Source: a virus. Taken from it: DNA of 38,987 nt. A model generated the notes under the pieces. That model was given only the letters and a program-made list of their open reading frames with translations, was not told where the DNA came from and made no database searches. This document shows positions 28,406-36,154 of the stretch, piece by piece. The stretch is taken from IMG/VR virus record IMGVR_UViG_3300017788_000073, positions 1 through 38,987 of that record. The stretch is one strand, 5' to 3'. Position 1 is the stretch's first letter; every line of letters starts with the position of its first letter. A program made the translations under genes and the position numbers.

Positions 28406-29083
28406 CTACATCCGCCGTCCGGTAACTTGGACAGGTTGCAACAAGCCTTCACGGTATTGACCGTAACCTTGCAGGCCAAGGTTCAGCGCATTTTGCAAAA
28501 TGTTGCCCTGTGCTTGATAACCGCTGGCGCGAGCCGCACCGATGTTGCTAAGAGCTTGTCCGGCTCCCGCTGCGTAAGATCGCGCTGCGCCGCCAATTTG
28601 GCTTGCTGCGGTTGGGCCATACCCGCCGACGCCGAGCAACGCATTGGTTACATCTGCGCGTTGCTGCCGCGCACGCTCATAAGCGCTCGCAAATTCCTGC
28701 GAAGCCATCTCTTGGCCGTACTGCGTGCCAGCCTTGAGGGCGCCGCCCGAGAACATCCGACCTCCTGCCGCCAATCGACGCTCTAGCGCTTTTTGGCCTT
28801 CGGCAAGCCGGAACCCGTAACCAGGGTCCATCTGCAATTCGTTAATTGACGGTGCGCGGGCGTATTCGCCGCCCTCGCCGTACAGCGCAGCGAGTCGATT
28901 AAGGTTGGACAGGCCCAGTTGCCGGAAAGGCTCTTGCAGTTCAACCTGCCGGTCAAACATCTCGCGCTCAAGCGCTTGCTGTTGTTGCGCCGCTTGAACT
29001 TGAGCCTTAGTCGCTTTGCTTGCCGACCGGGAGGCCAACGCGCTGCTGGCAACGGTTGCGACTGCGGCTACGGGATTAGCCAT
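28406..29083 (-). CDS. DNA-transfer/ejection protein (gp7-like)
   Basis: 225 residues. The N-terminal hydrophobic Ala-rich helix (MANPVAAVATVASSALASRS) is followed by a Gln-rich coiled coil (KAQVQAAQQQQALEREMF) and the characteristic block LQMDPGYGFRLAEGQKALER, then SGGALKAGTQYGQEMASQEF. This block marks a broad family of podoviral DNA-transfer proteins (P22 gp7, T7 gp14-like). It is ejected first and would form part of a conduit across the outer membrane. Overlaps the preceding gene by eight bases. Confidence 0.83.
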   Translation of the reverse strand: MANPVAAVATVASSALASRSASKATKAQVQAAQQQQALEREMFDRQVELQEPFRQLGLSNLNRLAALYGEGGEYARAPSINELQMDPGYGFRLAEGQKALERRLAAGGRMFSGGALKAGTQYGQEMASQEFASAYERARQQRADVTNALLGVGGYGPTAASQIGGAARSYAAGAGQALSNIGAARASGYQAQGNILQNALNLGLQGYGQYREGLLQPVQVTGRRM

Positions 29084-29525
29084 TGGGGAACTCCGCTCGG
29101 TAGTCCGAGAATTTCTCGCCGTATAGTGCCATTACGGTCGGGGCTTTTGCCATAGCAGACTCGTAGCCTTGGCACAATAGAACCACGAGTAACACAAGGT
29201 CGTAATACGCTGCCCGCCACATGAACGAGCGTTCATCGGCCATGTTAGACCGCTCGGCAGTGTGGGACGCTTCCCACTTCAACACGGCGGTCGCCAAGGC
29301 CGATTGCAGCACTTGGGCGTTGGCAATAAAAAAAGGATTAGCGGGAGCGGTCACAAAGGATTTCCAGATGGCATCGTGCGCGGCTTGCGGGCGCACAAGG
29401 TCGCCATCGACTACATCGTCGAAAAACTGCGTGAGGTGCCACACATCAAGCAGCCACGCGGTTGCGTGCGCCGGAAGGTCTAGCGCCTCAAAGTTCTTCA
29501 GCAACCAGCCCTCTGCGTCGGTCAC
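29076..29525 (-). CDS. Unknown virion-operon protein with DDxxD motif
   Basis: 149 residues, all-helical. A hydrophobic helix WLLDVWHLTQFFDDVVDGDL (24-43) contains DDVVD (36-40), followed later by DERSFMWRAAYYDLVLLVVL and ALYGEKFSDYRAEF. This appears in other podovirus virion operons without a known role. The DDxxD and all-alpha pattern superficially recall terpenoid synthases, but I see no second NSE/DTE motif. GTG 29525 overlaps the preceding stop (GTGA). Confidence 0.65.
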   Translation of the reverse strand: MTDAEGWLLKNFEALDLPAHATAWLLDVWHLTQFFDDVVDGDLVRPQAAHDAIWKSFVTAPANPFFIANAQVLQSALATAVLKWEASHTAERSNMADERSFMWRAAYYDLVLLVVLLCQGYESAMAKAPTVMALYGEKFSDYRAEFPNG

Positions 29526-29857
29526 GAAATTTCCCGGCCCGATGAGCGAATGTTAATTGCCGTCGCCGCCGAGGCGATGGTTGAGATAAAGCCCCCAGGC
29601 GCCAGCACCTGCCCCACGATTTCGGGGAACGTATACGTCTCCGAGGGCAGCAAGGTCTTGGTCTTGATAACAAGGTTCTGGTTACCGGCGGTGTCCAAGG
29701 CGGTCACGAGGTTGACCGAGATCGTCCGTGCCGACGTGTCGTAGTTCGTCGCCGTGAACTTGTCGATAATGGTCGTCACGTTGGTCGCCGTGTACTGCGT
29801 CGTTTGGGTCGCTTCCGCAATCTTGGATGGGACTAGGACTTTGACTTGAACTGCCAT
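29522..29857 (-). CDS. Beta-rich structural protein, unknown
   Basis: 111 residues, Thr/Ser/Ile/Val-rich beta-strand pattern: KVLVPSKIAEATQTTQYTAT, then IIDKFTATNYDTSARTISVN and LLPSETYTFPEIVGQVLAPG. Repeating short strands with small residues suggest a beta-sandwich of a neck, decoration or fibre-base protein. No catalytic motif. Lies between the glycine-rich fibre gene and the DDxxD gene, seven bases after the former. Confidence 0.68.
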   Translation of the reverse strand: MAVQVKVLVPSKIAEATQTTQYTATNVTTIIDKFTATNYDTSARTISVNLVTALDTAGNQNLVIKTKTLLPSETYTFPEIVGQVLAPGGFISTIASAATAINIRSSGREIS

Positions 29858-29864
29858 AGTGACC

Positions 29865-30536
29865 TCAACTGAATACGAATCTGACGCGACCGGCGAGTCC
29901 CGGCTGACCGTCGTTGCCGCCGAATATCGGATCGCCGCCGTTACCGCCGCCGCCCGCCGTCAAGTTTGCGACACCGAGGACACTTGCCGCGCCGGCCTGC
30001 TCCTGCACCGCGCCACCGTTACCGTTGGTATTGGTCGTAGCGCCGCCCGAAGCGATACCGCCCGCGCCTTGGTTACCACCGTTGATGCCAAACGCACCGC
30101 CGCCCCCGTCGCCGCCGGTACTGATCATTGCGGCAATAGTAAACGTCCCAGAGGAAACCGTCGATGTTCCGCCCGCATAGCCTGTGGCATTGCCTGCCAC
30201 GCCATTAGCGCCCGCTGCGCCGACTTCCCAGACCAAGGTCTTGTCGGTGTCACCGCCGACCACAGCGACTACGGTTTTGGTATACGCGCCCGAACCACCG
30301 CCACCGCCGGGGTTGGACTGCGTTTCAATGCTGCCGCCGTCCAAAAAGATGATGCTTTCGATGCCCCAGCCACCACCACCGCCGCCACCCCACGCCTCGA
30401 TGGTCAGCGTGGTAAAGCTTAAAGCGGAAATGTCAGGGAACACCAGCGTGCCCGACCCTTGCGAATAGTCGTAGACGCCCGCTCCGGTGCCTCCGGTCGT
30501 GCCTGCAATCGCGGCTGCGAGCGTAGCGCCACCCAT
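29865..30536 (-). CDS. Second glycine-rich tail protein
   Basis: 223 residues from ATG 30536 (MGGATLAAAIAGTTGGTGAG), which overlaps the upstream stop as TAATG; a GTG at 30566 would add ten residues. LVFPDISALSFTTLTIEAWG is followed by a run of Gly residues, then a beta/Gly pattern like that of the 868-2559 adhesin (KTVVAVVGGDTDKTLVWEVG; GGDGGGGAFGINGGNQGAGG). It ends GLAGRVRFVFS, a strand closing the domain. Probably a second Gly-rich fibre component adjacent to its partner fibre at 30536. Confidence 0.72.
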   Translation of the reverse strand: MGGATLAAAIAGTTGGTGAGVYDYSQGSGTLVFPDISALSFTTLTIEAWGGGGGGGWGIESIIFLDGGSIETQSNPGGGGGSGAYTKTVVAVVGGDTDKTLVWEVGAAGANGVAGNATGYAGGTSTVSSGTFTIAAMISTGGDGGGGAFGINGGNQGAGGIASGGATTNTNGNGGAVQEQAGAASVLGVANLTAGGGGNGGDPIFGGNDGQPGLAGRVRFVFS

Positions 30537-31336
30537 TAGGTCAACCCCGCCCCAGAAATTAGCCACGAAGTCGGGGCGATCTTGACGCAGGTCGCAATGC
30601 CGTTCTGCGCGAGCGTGCGGGTGCCGGTCGTCGTGCTATTGGCAAGCGTCAGCGTGTCGGTCGTAATGGCAATCGAGAGCGCCGAAACGTTGATGTTGAC
30701 GATGATGAATACCGTGCCGACGGGAAACGCGACCGTGCCGTTAGCTGGAATGGTCAGCGTCTTGCTGGTGCCGTTCATCAGAATCGACTTGCCGCGATCC
30801 GACAACGCCAGCGTGTAACTGTCCGTGTGGGAGTTCTGCGGGGCGTCTCGATAGCCGACAGCGTGATTAACGCTGGCTGTGGCGTTGTCGGGAATCTGCG
30901 GCGTGCCCGTAAACGTCGGCGAAGCAATCGGCGCATAGGTCGCTGCAGCGGTTGCCGAAGTAATGCCATCGGTAATGCCGTAGCCTGCAAGCGTCGTAGG
31001 TTTGGCAGTAATCGATGAAAACGGCACCGAAATTAATGATCCATCATTAATGCCCGGAATGTCGTCGTATTCGCCTAACTGGATGTTGTTGGCGTCTTCA
31101 AGAACAAACCGATAGGCCAACCCTTCGGCAACCCACATATCCTCGGGCAGTCGGCCAGAAGAATCTAAAATGATGGGATTGGCGTTAAGCGTGCTACCCG
31201 TCGAAGACGTATAGGTCGCTTGCGGTGTCGTAGTTCCCGCGCCATACGTATAGATTTTTCCGCCCGACAGAATGTTGCCGTTGTCGTCAAAAAACTGTGC
31301 GCCTGCACCCGCAAACGCTGAAAGGTAAACGGTCAT
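30536..31336 (-). CDS. Tail fibre with head-binding N-terminus
   Basis: 266 residues. The N-terminal FFDDNGNILSGGKIYTYGAG and TTTPQATYTSSTGSTLNANP, then SSGRLPEDMWVAEGLAYRFV, form a widespread virion-attachment domain of podoviral fibres and spikes. TYAPIASPTFTGTPQIPDNA is a common fibre linker. The C-terminus (RDAPQNSHTDSYTLALSDRG...) resembles that of the fibre at 2564-3355. It lies next to the tail needle-like and gp10-like genes, suggesting it is the central fibre or adaptor. Confidence 0.8.
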   Translation of the reverse strand: MTVYLSAFAGAGAQFFDDNGNILSGGKIYTYGAGTTTPQATYTSSTGSTLNANPIILDSSGRLPEDMWVAEGLAYRFVLEDANNIQLGEYDDIPGINDGSLISVPFSSITAKPTTLAGYGITDGITSATAAATYAPIASPTFTGTPQIPDNATASVNHAVGYRDAPQNSHTDSYTLALSDRGKSILMNGTSKTLTIPANGTVAFPVGTVFIIVNINVSALSIAITTDTLTLANSTTTGTRTLAQNGIATCVKIAPTSWLISGAGLT

Positions 31337-32037
31337 ACGTACACCTGCATAACGGTCAAAATGATGGAAGGGATCGCAGGAACTGGCGCCGAAGCGGCAA
31401 ACTGCTGTAACTGCACGCTCAAGTCGTCAACAGAAAAGTAAAGTTGGAAGTAATCGCCATTGGACAAGGGCAAGAAAAAGTTAGCCGCCGAAAAGATTTC
31501 TGCGTTGTTGCCTTGAATTTGGATTAACGACGCAGAGTTTGGCACCGCAGTTCCGTTGATTGCGGGCCAAATGTAAAACAATCCGGTGCCGCCCGACGTC
31601 TTATCTATTTGGATTGAAAATTGTATGTTGTAGATCGCAGGGCGGCTAACTTTAATTTTGCTGTTGTCAGCCGGGTCGCGGTAAATGCCGTAAGCCGTAT
31701 CCGCATTGTTGTATGTAATGGCCTTGGCCGTATTGATGGTTGTCGCGGCTTGCGTTTGCGTCGAGTAAAACGACCCGAAACTGACCGGCGTCAAAGGTGT
31801 AATCGGCGGCGCCGCTTGCAGCGCTTGAATCTCCGACTGCAATACCGCTGATACGTCATCGCTATCGGGAGACAATCCAAGGCCGACTTCAAGGTCAGCG
31901 ATGCTAGTTGCGGTCGTGCCGCTGCCTGTCAGCGTGAATTGGTTGTTAAGGAACCGAAACCACTCACGCGAAATAAGCCCCGTCCGCTCGTCGATGAACG
32001 GCACGCGAGGGGCGGGAATGTTGGTAATGTTTGCCAT
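31333..32037 (-). CDS. Tail needle/knob-like protein with C1q/TNF-like end
   Basis: 234 residues. The N-terminal VPFIDERTGLISREWFRFLN is a recurring virion-attachment motif. A helical segment (VSAVLQSEIQALQAAP, about 63-78) is followed by a beta-rich C-terminus (FGSFYSTQTQAATTINTAKA; SRPAIYNIQFSIQI; NGDYFQLYFSVDD) with the strand order of trimeric C1q/TNF-like knobs. This matches a gp26-style needle or short fibre plugging the tail. Function by position and fold pattern. Confidence 0.68.
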   Translation of the reverse strand: MANITNIPAPRVPFIDERTGLISREWFRFLNNQFTLTGSGTTATSIADLEVGLGLSPDSDDVSAVLQSEIQALQAAPPITPLTPVSFGSFYSTQTQAATTINTAKAITYNNADTAYGIYRDPADNSKIKVSRPAIYNIQFSIQIDKTSGGTGLFYIWPAINGTAVPNSASLIQIQGNNAEIFSAANFFLPLSNGDYFQLYFSVDDLSVQLQQFAASAPVPAIPSIILTVMQVYV

Positions 32038-33755
32038 TACGCATTCGTCCCGCTCAGTTCAAGTTCAGCGCCCATGATGGCGACTTTGACCGGATCGGTG
32101 CCGCTAATTTCGTACACTCGGTCGCGCAACTTCGTCGTCATGCCGAGGCGCCGATAGATGGCGCGGGTGCCGTATTGTCCGGTGCGGCCCATTGAGGTCG
32201 TGCGCTCGCCGTTCCACGTATGGCCGCCATCATCAGACCAACGCAACATCAACTGCGGATTGGCGCCTACCACTATGGTTCCCGGCGCTTGGTCAATTAC
32301 TAACGTCAACCCGTCATCTTCGGTAACGCCCAACGTGTAAAGGTCGTTTTCCGTATTGATGTCTTCGGGCACTTCGGAGCCGAGGTTGCCCACCAACTGC
32401 GGGTTGCCGGTTTCCGTATTGATTGGAATTGATGTTTCGGTGCTGATTTCGGTTGGCGGGTCAAACGGGTCAACGCCAGGTAAGCCTACGCCCGTCTCAA
32501 GGTCGATCTGCAACGAGTGGTGCGCCGTGCGCTTGAGGTTGTTCTGCCCTGTCGGCAACGCTCGCCATGAGCGCAGCCATTTTTGTACCGCGCCATCGTC
32601 AGCGTACACGTCAAGGCTAAACACGTACACCTTGCCGTTTTCGTAATCGCCGATATGCGGGTCGCCGTTAAAGCGAGCGTGGCTGTTGCCGCGATGTCGT
32701 TTGAAATCGCCGTTACGGAATCCTGCGCGTTCGTGCCATGCGCCGGTCGCGGCGTCGTACACCCACGTTGTATCGGCGTTCGTAAAGTTCAACACGTAAA
32801 ACGTGTGACCATCCTGTTGGTAGGTGTACCCCACCGCGTCAGCCAAATCGTCGTATTGCTGGATGGCAAACTCAACCGCGTGGGTCGATACGCGCACGCC
32901 TTGATAGCCTTGCGCTCGATAAACAATGCCTTGACCGCGAGCGTCGGCGCCAAGCCAAAAGACGCTGTTGTCCATCTTGGCAACGGAGTACGGCGCAATG
33001 CAGCCGATTTCGTTGTACGCGCCTTGGATGCGCGACAACGGGAAATCGGCATCACCGCTGTTGTACCAGACCTCAACGCTATCAGTGCCAAACAACCACG
33101 CTTCGCGGTGGTCGATGATGAGCGACACAAGCCCATCGGGGGAGCCTTCGGCGGAGGCAAAGTCAAGCGGGTCAATGGAGAGGCCATCAAGTAATTCCGT
33201 AACCCACACGCGCTGGCTGTCGGGTTCGTTAAAAACAAAATAGCCGTCAAGATAGCCAACCGTAACCGCGCCCGGAAAGTCGGGGTCGGTAATTTGTGCA
33301 AACGAGTCGGTGACGGTGTTGTAGATATAACCGTCGGGGTTTGCAGCAATGAAAAGCTGCGTGCCGTTGTCGGCCATCGACACGGGGCCGGTGCCCGATA
33401 TGATGCCCAGCGACGGGTTGTTTTGATCTTGCAAAAGGATTCGGCTGCCGTTCTCTAACAACAAAAACGACCCCGTTTCCATCAACAGGTCGTTCGTTCC
33501 TTGCAGGGCGTAGTTTGAGTTGAGTTTGTAGAGTTGGTCGCCCGAAACAACGTACAGAAAGTTCCCAAGGGTATATAGGCCACGGATCGGGCCGGTGCCG
33601 ACCGTTACCACGCGAGTTAAACCGGGGCAGCGTTGCAGATACGCCGGTTCCTTGCCGCCCTCGGGAATGACCTCGGGGTACAGATTTACAAGCCGATTGT
33701 CGGCAGCGTTGACGCTACGGATGACGTAGCTGCTACCGAGGATGGGACTCTTCAC
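32037..33755 (-). CDS. gp10-like packaged-DNA stabilisation/tail hub protein
   Basis: 572 residues, beta-propeller-like pattern of short repeats (GPIRGLYTLGNFLYVVSGDQ, LYKLNSNYALQG; AWLFGTDSVEVWYNSGDADF, HTFYVLNFTNADTTWVYD). It matches the P22 gp10 family (PF11134) that closes the portal after packaging and carries the tailspikes. A segment LLMETGSFLLLENGSRILLQ shares its motif with the 56-residue protein at 5042. It begins at GTG 33755 with no clear ribosome site; the homing endonuclease gene begins just upstream on the other strand. Confidence 0.84.
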   Translation of the reverse strand: MKSPILGSSYVIRSVNAADNRLVNLYPEVIPEGGKEPAYLQRCPGLTRVVTVGTGPIRGLYTLGNFLYVVSGDQLYKLNSNYALQGTNDLLMETGSFLLLENGSRILLQDQNNPSLGIISGTGPVSMADNGTQLFIAANPDGYIYNTVTDSFAQITDPDFPGAVTVGYLDGYFVFNEPDSQRVWVTELLDGLSIDPLDFASAEGSPDGLVSLIIDHREAWLFGTDSVEVWYNSGDADFPLSRIQGAYNEIGCIAPYSVAKMDNSVFWLGADARGQGIVYRAQGYQGVRVSTHAVEFAIQQYDDLADAVGYTYQQDGHTFYVLNFTNADTTWVYDAATGAWHERAGFRNGDFKRHRGNSHARFNGDPHIGDYENGKVYVFSLDVYADDGAVQKWLRSWRALPTGQNNLKRTAHHSLQIDLETGVGLPGVDPFDPPTEISTETSIPINTETGNPQLVGNLGSEVPEDINTENDLYTLGVTEDDGLTLVIDQAPGTIVVGANPQLMLRWSDDGGHTWNGERTTSMGRTGQYGTRAIYRRLGMTTKLRDRVYEISGTDPVKVAIMGAELELSGTNA

Positions 33756-33757
33756 GC

Positions 33758-33786
33758 TTGCACCGCAGTAATTTGCAGATTAGTAT
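33758..33786 (+). promoter_or_regulatory. Candidate promoter for the homing endonuclease
   Basis: TTGCAC (33758-33763, 4/6), a 17-base spacer, TAGTAT (33781-33786, 4/6), 26 bases before ATG 33812. It would give the endonuclease its own plus-strand transcription inside the minus-strand late operon. Match quality is modest. Confidence 0.4.
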
Positions 33787-33811
33787 TCATAGCAATTACT
33801 GAGAGGTGTTT

Positions 33812-34309
33812 ATGGCGACCGAAAACCTTACGGCAGATAGATTGAAACAGATGCTTTCTTACGATCCAGAAACTGGCGTGTTTACTTGGCTTATTCGCCC
33901 AAGCAAAGCCGTTAAAGCGGGCACTATAGCGGGTCACGTTGATAAACTCATCGGGTACAACACTATTGGCATCGAAGGCAAGATCTACAAAGCCCACCGC
34001 CTTGCTTGGTTGTATGTTTATGGCGAATGGCCTACGGCCTTGATTGATCATATCAACGGGCAAAAAGCTGATAACAGAATCGCTAATTTGCGGGTAGTTT
34101 TGGCCGACGGCAACTCTCAAAATGTTCATAAACCCAACCGACGAAACAAGTCGGGGTTTATGGGCGTCATTTTTTTTCAAAACAAATGGCGCGCCACAAT
34201 GTCTTACAAGGGCAAGACTAAATTTCTTGGAGACTACGCTACGCCTGAAGAAGCGCATCAGGTCTATCTTGAGGCAAAGCGTAGGTATCATGCTGCCTGC
34301 ACTATTTAG
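33812..34309 (+). CDS. Free-standing HNH/AP2 homing endonuclease
   Basis: 165 residues from ATG 33812, with GAGAGGTG a few bases upstream. The HNH domain is AHRLAWLYVYGEWPTALIDH (61-80), INGQKADNRIANLRV and NSQNVH. The AP2 domain is NKSGFMGVIFFQNKWRATMS followed by FLGDYATPEEAHQVYLEAKR. This HNH-AP2 pairing is characteristic of phage homing endonucleases. It is the only plus-strand gene between gp4 and gp10, filling a gap of about 550 bases, so it was inserted as a selfish element without breaking a coding frame. Lys/Asn-rich codon use differs from its neighbours. Confidence 0.9.
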   Translation: MATENLTADRLKQMLSYDPETGVFTWLIRPSKAVKAGTIAGHVDKLIGYNTIGIEGKIYKAHRLAWLYVYGEWPTALIDHINGQKADNRIANLRVVLADGNSQNVHKPNRRNKSGFMGVIFFQNKWRATMSYKGKTKFLGDYATPEEAHQVYLEAKRRYHAACTI

Positions 34310-34312
34310 TAA

Positions 34313-35026
34313 TTAAAAGTTGCCAGTAAAAATATTAAAGCGCGGTCTGTTGACCATCAGCGCTGACGGCATCGCCATCACATCGCCAGGGAAGTTGATG
34401 CGCTTGAGATTGCGCTTGCTGTACATCGCAATGCGGCGCACTTGCTGCGACGGCTCCACGCCAAACTCCGGTGCCAATTCGCACGCAAGATTGTAGCGGA
34501 ACGCTCGCAGGTAACCTGGCGGGAAAGCCAACACGGTATCAAGCGCAGCGGGCTGCGTCAGCGGGGACACCGAGACAAAGTGAAACTCCAAGACACGCGA
34601 AGGCACCGGGTAGAGATAAATCTCAATGTTCGGGTGCGTGGCGTTGTACCAGAGGGTTTGCGGGTACGTGGACGTTACGGTCTTGACCGCAATGTTGTTG
34701 TACTGCTCTTGGTTAATCATCTTAATGCCATACGACACGTTGGTCGAGGCATCGCGGAAATAGGTGGAGTCGTCAAGTTCAATCGGGCGCTGACCGACGA
34801 AATCGCCGGTAGGCCCGAGTGTGCGACTGACGGTTGAGGGCGGCCAGTTGAACACTTGGTCGATGGTGCAGAACACCGACAGACGCTCGGTACTCCACGA
34901 TTCAATCATCTGGTTAAGCGCTGTAAGGGCGTCCTGCGAAGTTGCTGCTGAAGGCACCTCGCCTTCCGCCAGCATCCCGATCAAACGCAGCGCACCGTTG
35001 ATCTGGTCCCCGGCGGTAGTAGCCAT
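34313..35026 (-). CDS. gp4-like tail accessory factor
   Basis: 237 residues. MATTAGDQINGALRLIGMLA, ALTALNQMIESWSTERLSVF and FPPGYLRAFRYNLACELAPE are typical of the P22 gp4/tail accessory family, the first protein added to the portal after packaging. Mid-region strands (NIEIYLYPVPSRVLEFHFVS) complete the domain. It is downstream of the decoration-like genes and immediately before the inserted homing endonuclease; gp10 follows after it, the standard order for this lineage. Confidence 0.87.
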   Translation of the reverse strand: MATTAGDQINGALRLIGMLAEGEVPSAATSQDALTALNQMIESWSTERLSVFCTIDQVFNWPPSTVSRTLGPTGDFVGQRPIELDDSTYFRDASTNVSYGIKMINQEQYNNIAVKTVTSTYPQTLWYNATHPNIEIYLYPVPSRVLEFHFVSVSPLTQPAALDTVLAFPPGYLRAFRYNLACELAPEFGVEPSQQVRRIAMYSKRNLKRINFPGDVMAMPSALMVNRPRFNIFTGNF

Positions 35027-35029
35027 TAT

Positions 35030-35233
35030 TTACTCCCTGCGGCGGCGACGCGCCCGCAATTCGTTGCCAGAAGTCTCCGACGCCGGTTCTTCAACCGACG
35101 CCGGAGATTCTGAATCATCCGGGTCAGAGGGGTCAAATTCCTCCCACCCGTGCTGCATATCTTCTTGTGCTTCGACCCAAGAAATAGCGACTTTGGCGCC
35201 ATGCTTGGGGTGCTGCAAGTAGATATTTGGCAT
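35030..35233 (-). CDS. Small acidic protein with Arg-rich tail
   Basis: 67 residues: MPNIYLQHPKHGAKVAISWV, then EAQEDMQHGWEEFDPSDPDD, an acidic linker and a terminal RARRRRR. The MPNxYLxHPxHG opening and the charge split are common in small phage proteins between head genes. It could bridge DNA or portal and the capsid. Ends three bases before gp4 starts. No recognised domain. Confidence 0.65.
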   Translation of the reverse strand: MPNIYLQHPKHGAKVAISWVEAQEDMQHGWEEFDPSDPDDSESPASVEEPASETSGNELRARRRRRE

Positions 35234-35235
35234 TG

Positions 35236-35667
35236 TTACGAGGCCACTAGCGGAACGCTATACCAAGTGGTGCTGTCGTAAGCCACCAACAACGTCGAGG
35301 TGTTGCTGGCGATGTTGTACGACGCGTTCGCCGACAGCGCGTTGATGGCATCCGCTGACGCGGGGTAAATCTTCAAAATCGCCGCAGCGCCGTTTTTGAT
35401 GATAACCACTACGCCCGCCGAAGCCGCCGGAAGAATCACGCCCTTGGTGCCGTCAGCCGCAGAAACAAGCGTAAAGCCCGCCGTAACTGCTGCTGCATCA
35501 CCTTGAGCCGATCCGGTCGCCGCAACCGTCGCTGAGTTGAGAACAAGACTGCCGCTCGCCGTAACCGTCGTTGCCGAAACGCTTCCCGCCGTCACCGCGC
35601 CCGAAACGGTAACGCTTTGGAACTCTGGGTCAGCGTAGGCAACACCAATCGCCTGTGTATTAGGCAT
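35236..35667 (-). CDS. Decoration/fibre-like beta-rich virion protein
   Basis: 143 residues, Ala/Ser/Thr/Val-rich: FQSVTVSGAVTAGSVSATTV, then TASGSLVLNSATVAATGSAQ and a C-terminal domain GVVVIIKNGAAAILKIYPAS. The first part has beta-helix-like strand repeats; the second resembles small phage-capsid or tail beta-domains, including the end of 35724-36128. Probably a head decoration protein or fibre on the capsid surface; no direct proof. Confidence 0.65.
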   Translation of the reverse strand: MPNTQAIGVAYADPEFQSVTVSGAVTAGSVSATTVTASGSLVLNSATVAATGSAQGDAAAVTAGFTLVSAADGTKGVILPAASAGVVVIIKNGAAAILKIYPASADAINALSANASYNIASNTSTLLVAYDSTTWYSVPLVAS

Positions 35668-35688
35668 AAAAATACCCCTTTAGGTAGT

Positions 35689-35716
35689 GCCCCCGGCGGG
35701 TTGCCCCGCCGAGGGC
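35689..35716 (-). other. 12-bp hairpin with GNRA-type loop between decoration genes
   Basis: On the minus strand GCCCTCGGCGGG pairs with CCCGCCGGGGGC (one U-G wobble) around a GCAA tetraloop. It lies 8 bases after the stop of the upstream gene (35724) and about 20 bases before the next ATG. The U-run (TTTTT) follows only after about 15 bases, so it is more likely an mRNA-stability or partial-termination element than a classic terminator. Confidence 0.6.
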
Positions 35717-35723
35717 GTTGCCA

Positions 35724-36128
35724 TTACGAACCGACGCGATAGCAGACAAACGTGTTGTCCGCCGTCTTACGCACGCGCCACCGAGAAGACGTACTGATTG
35801 CCGTCGTGGCAAGACCCACGATGGTAAACGTCGTTCCCGCGTTGAGCGTCACAACACCCGAGGAAGACCCGAGGTTGATGATGACAAACTCAAACGCCAT
35901 GTCGTTGTTTGCGCTAGCGACCGCCGCATCCATCAACGCGCCGGTCGGCAGCGTGAACGCGACCGCCGAAGAGTTGGTGGAGGTAATGAGGCCGTTGATG
36001 AGGTCGGCTGCCGTCAGCGTGACCGTCGTGCCCGTGTAAGCAACCGGAGCCGCTTGCGGGAACAGGTTTGGCTCCGCAGCATTACCTGCGCCAAGCTGAT
36101 ACCCACTAGTACCGTTAGGAAGTGCCAT
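35724..36128 (-). CDS. Head decoration-like protein
   Basis: 134 residues beginning MALPNGTSGYQLGAGNAAEP. Beta-rich C-terminal region: YTGTTVTLTAADLINGLITS, VAFTLPTGALMDAAVASANN and FVIINLGSSSGVVTLNAGTT. Similar folds lie directly after coat genes in several phages as capsid decoration proteins. It follows the coat gene by 26 bases and is followed by a strong hairpin. Sequence similarity to the C-terminus of 35236-35667 is weak but suggestive. Confidence 0.68.
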   Translation of the reverse strand: MALPNGTSGYQLGAGNAAEPNLFPQAAPVAYTGTTVTLTAADLINGLITSTNSSAVAFTLPTGALMDAAVASANNDMAFEFVIINLGSSSGVVTLNAGTTFTIVGLATTAISTSSRWRVRKTADNTFVCYRVGS

Positions 36129-36154
36129 GTTGAGTTACTCCTGCAATTTAAGGG

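Noticed and set aside
29076-29525. Terpenoid synthase reading of the DDVVD motif
   Set aside because: Only one Asp-rich motif, short protein, virion operon context, no second metal-binding motif.
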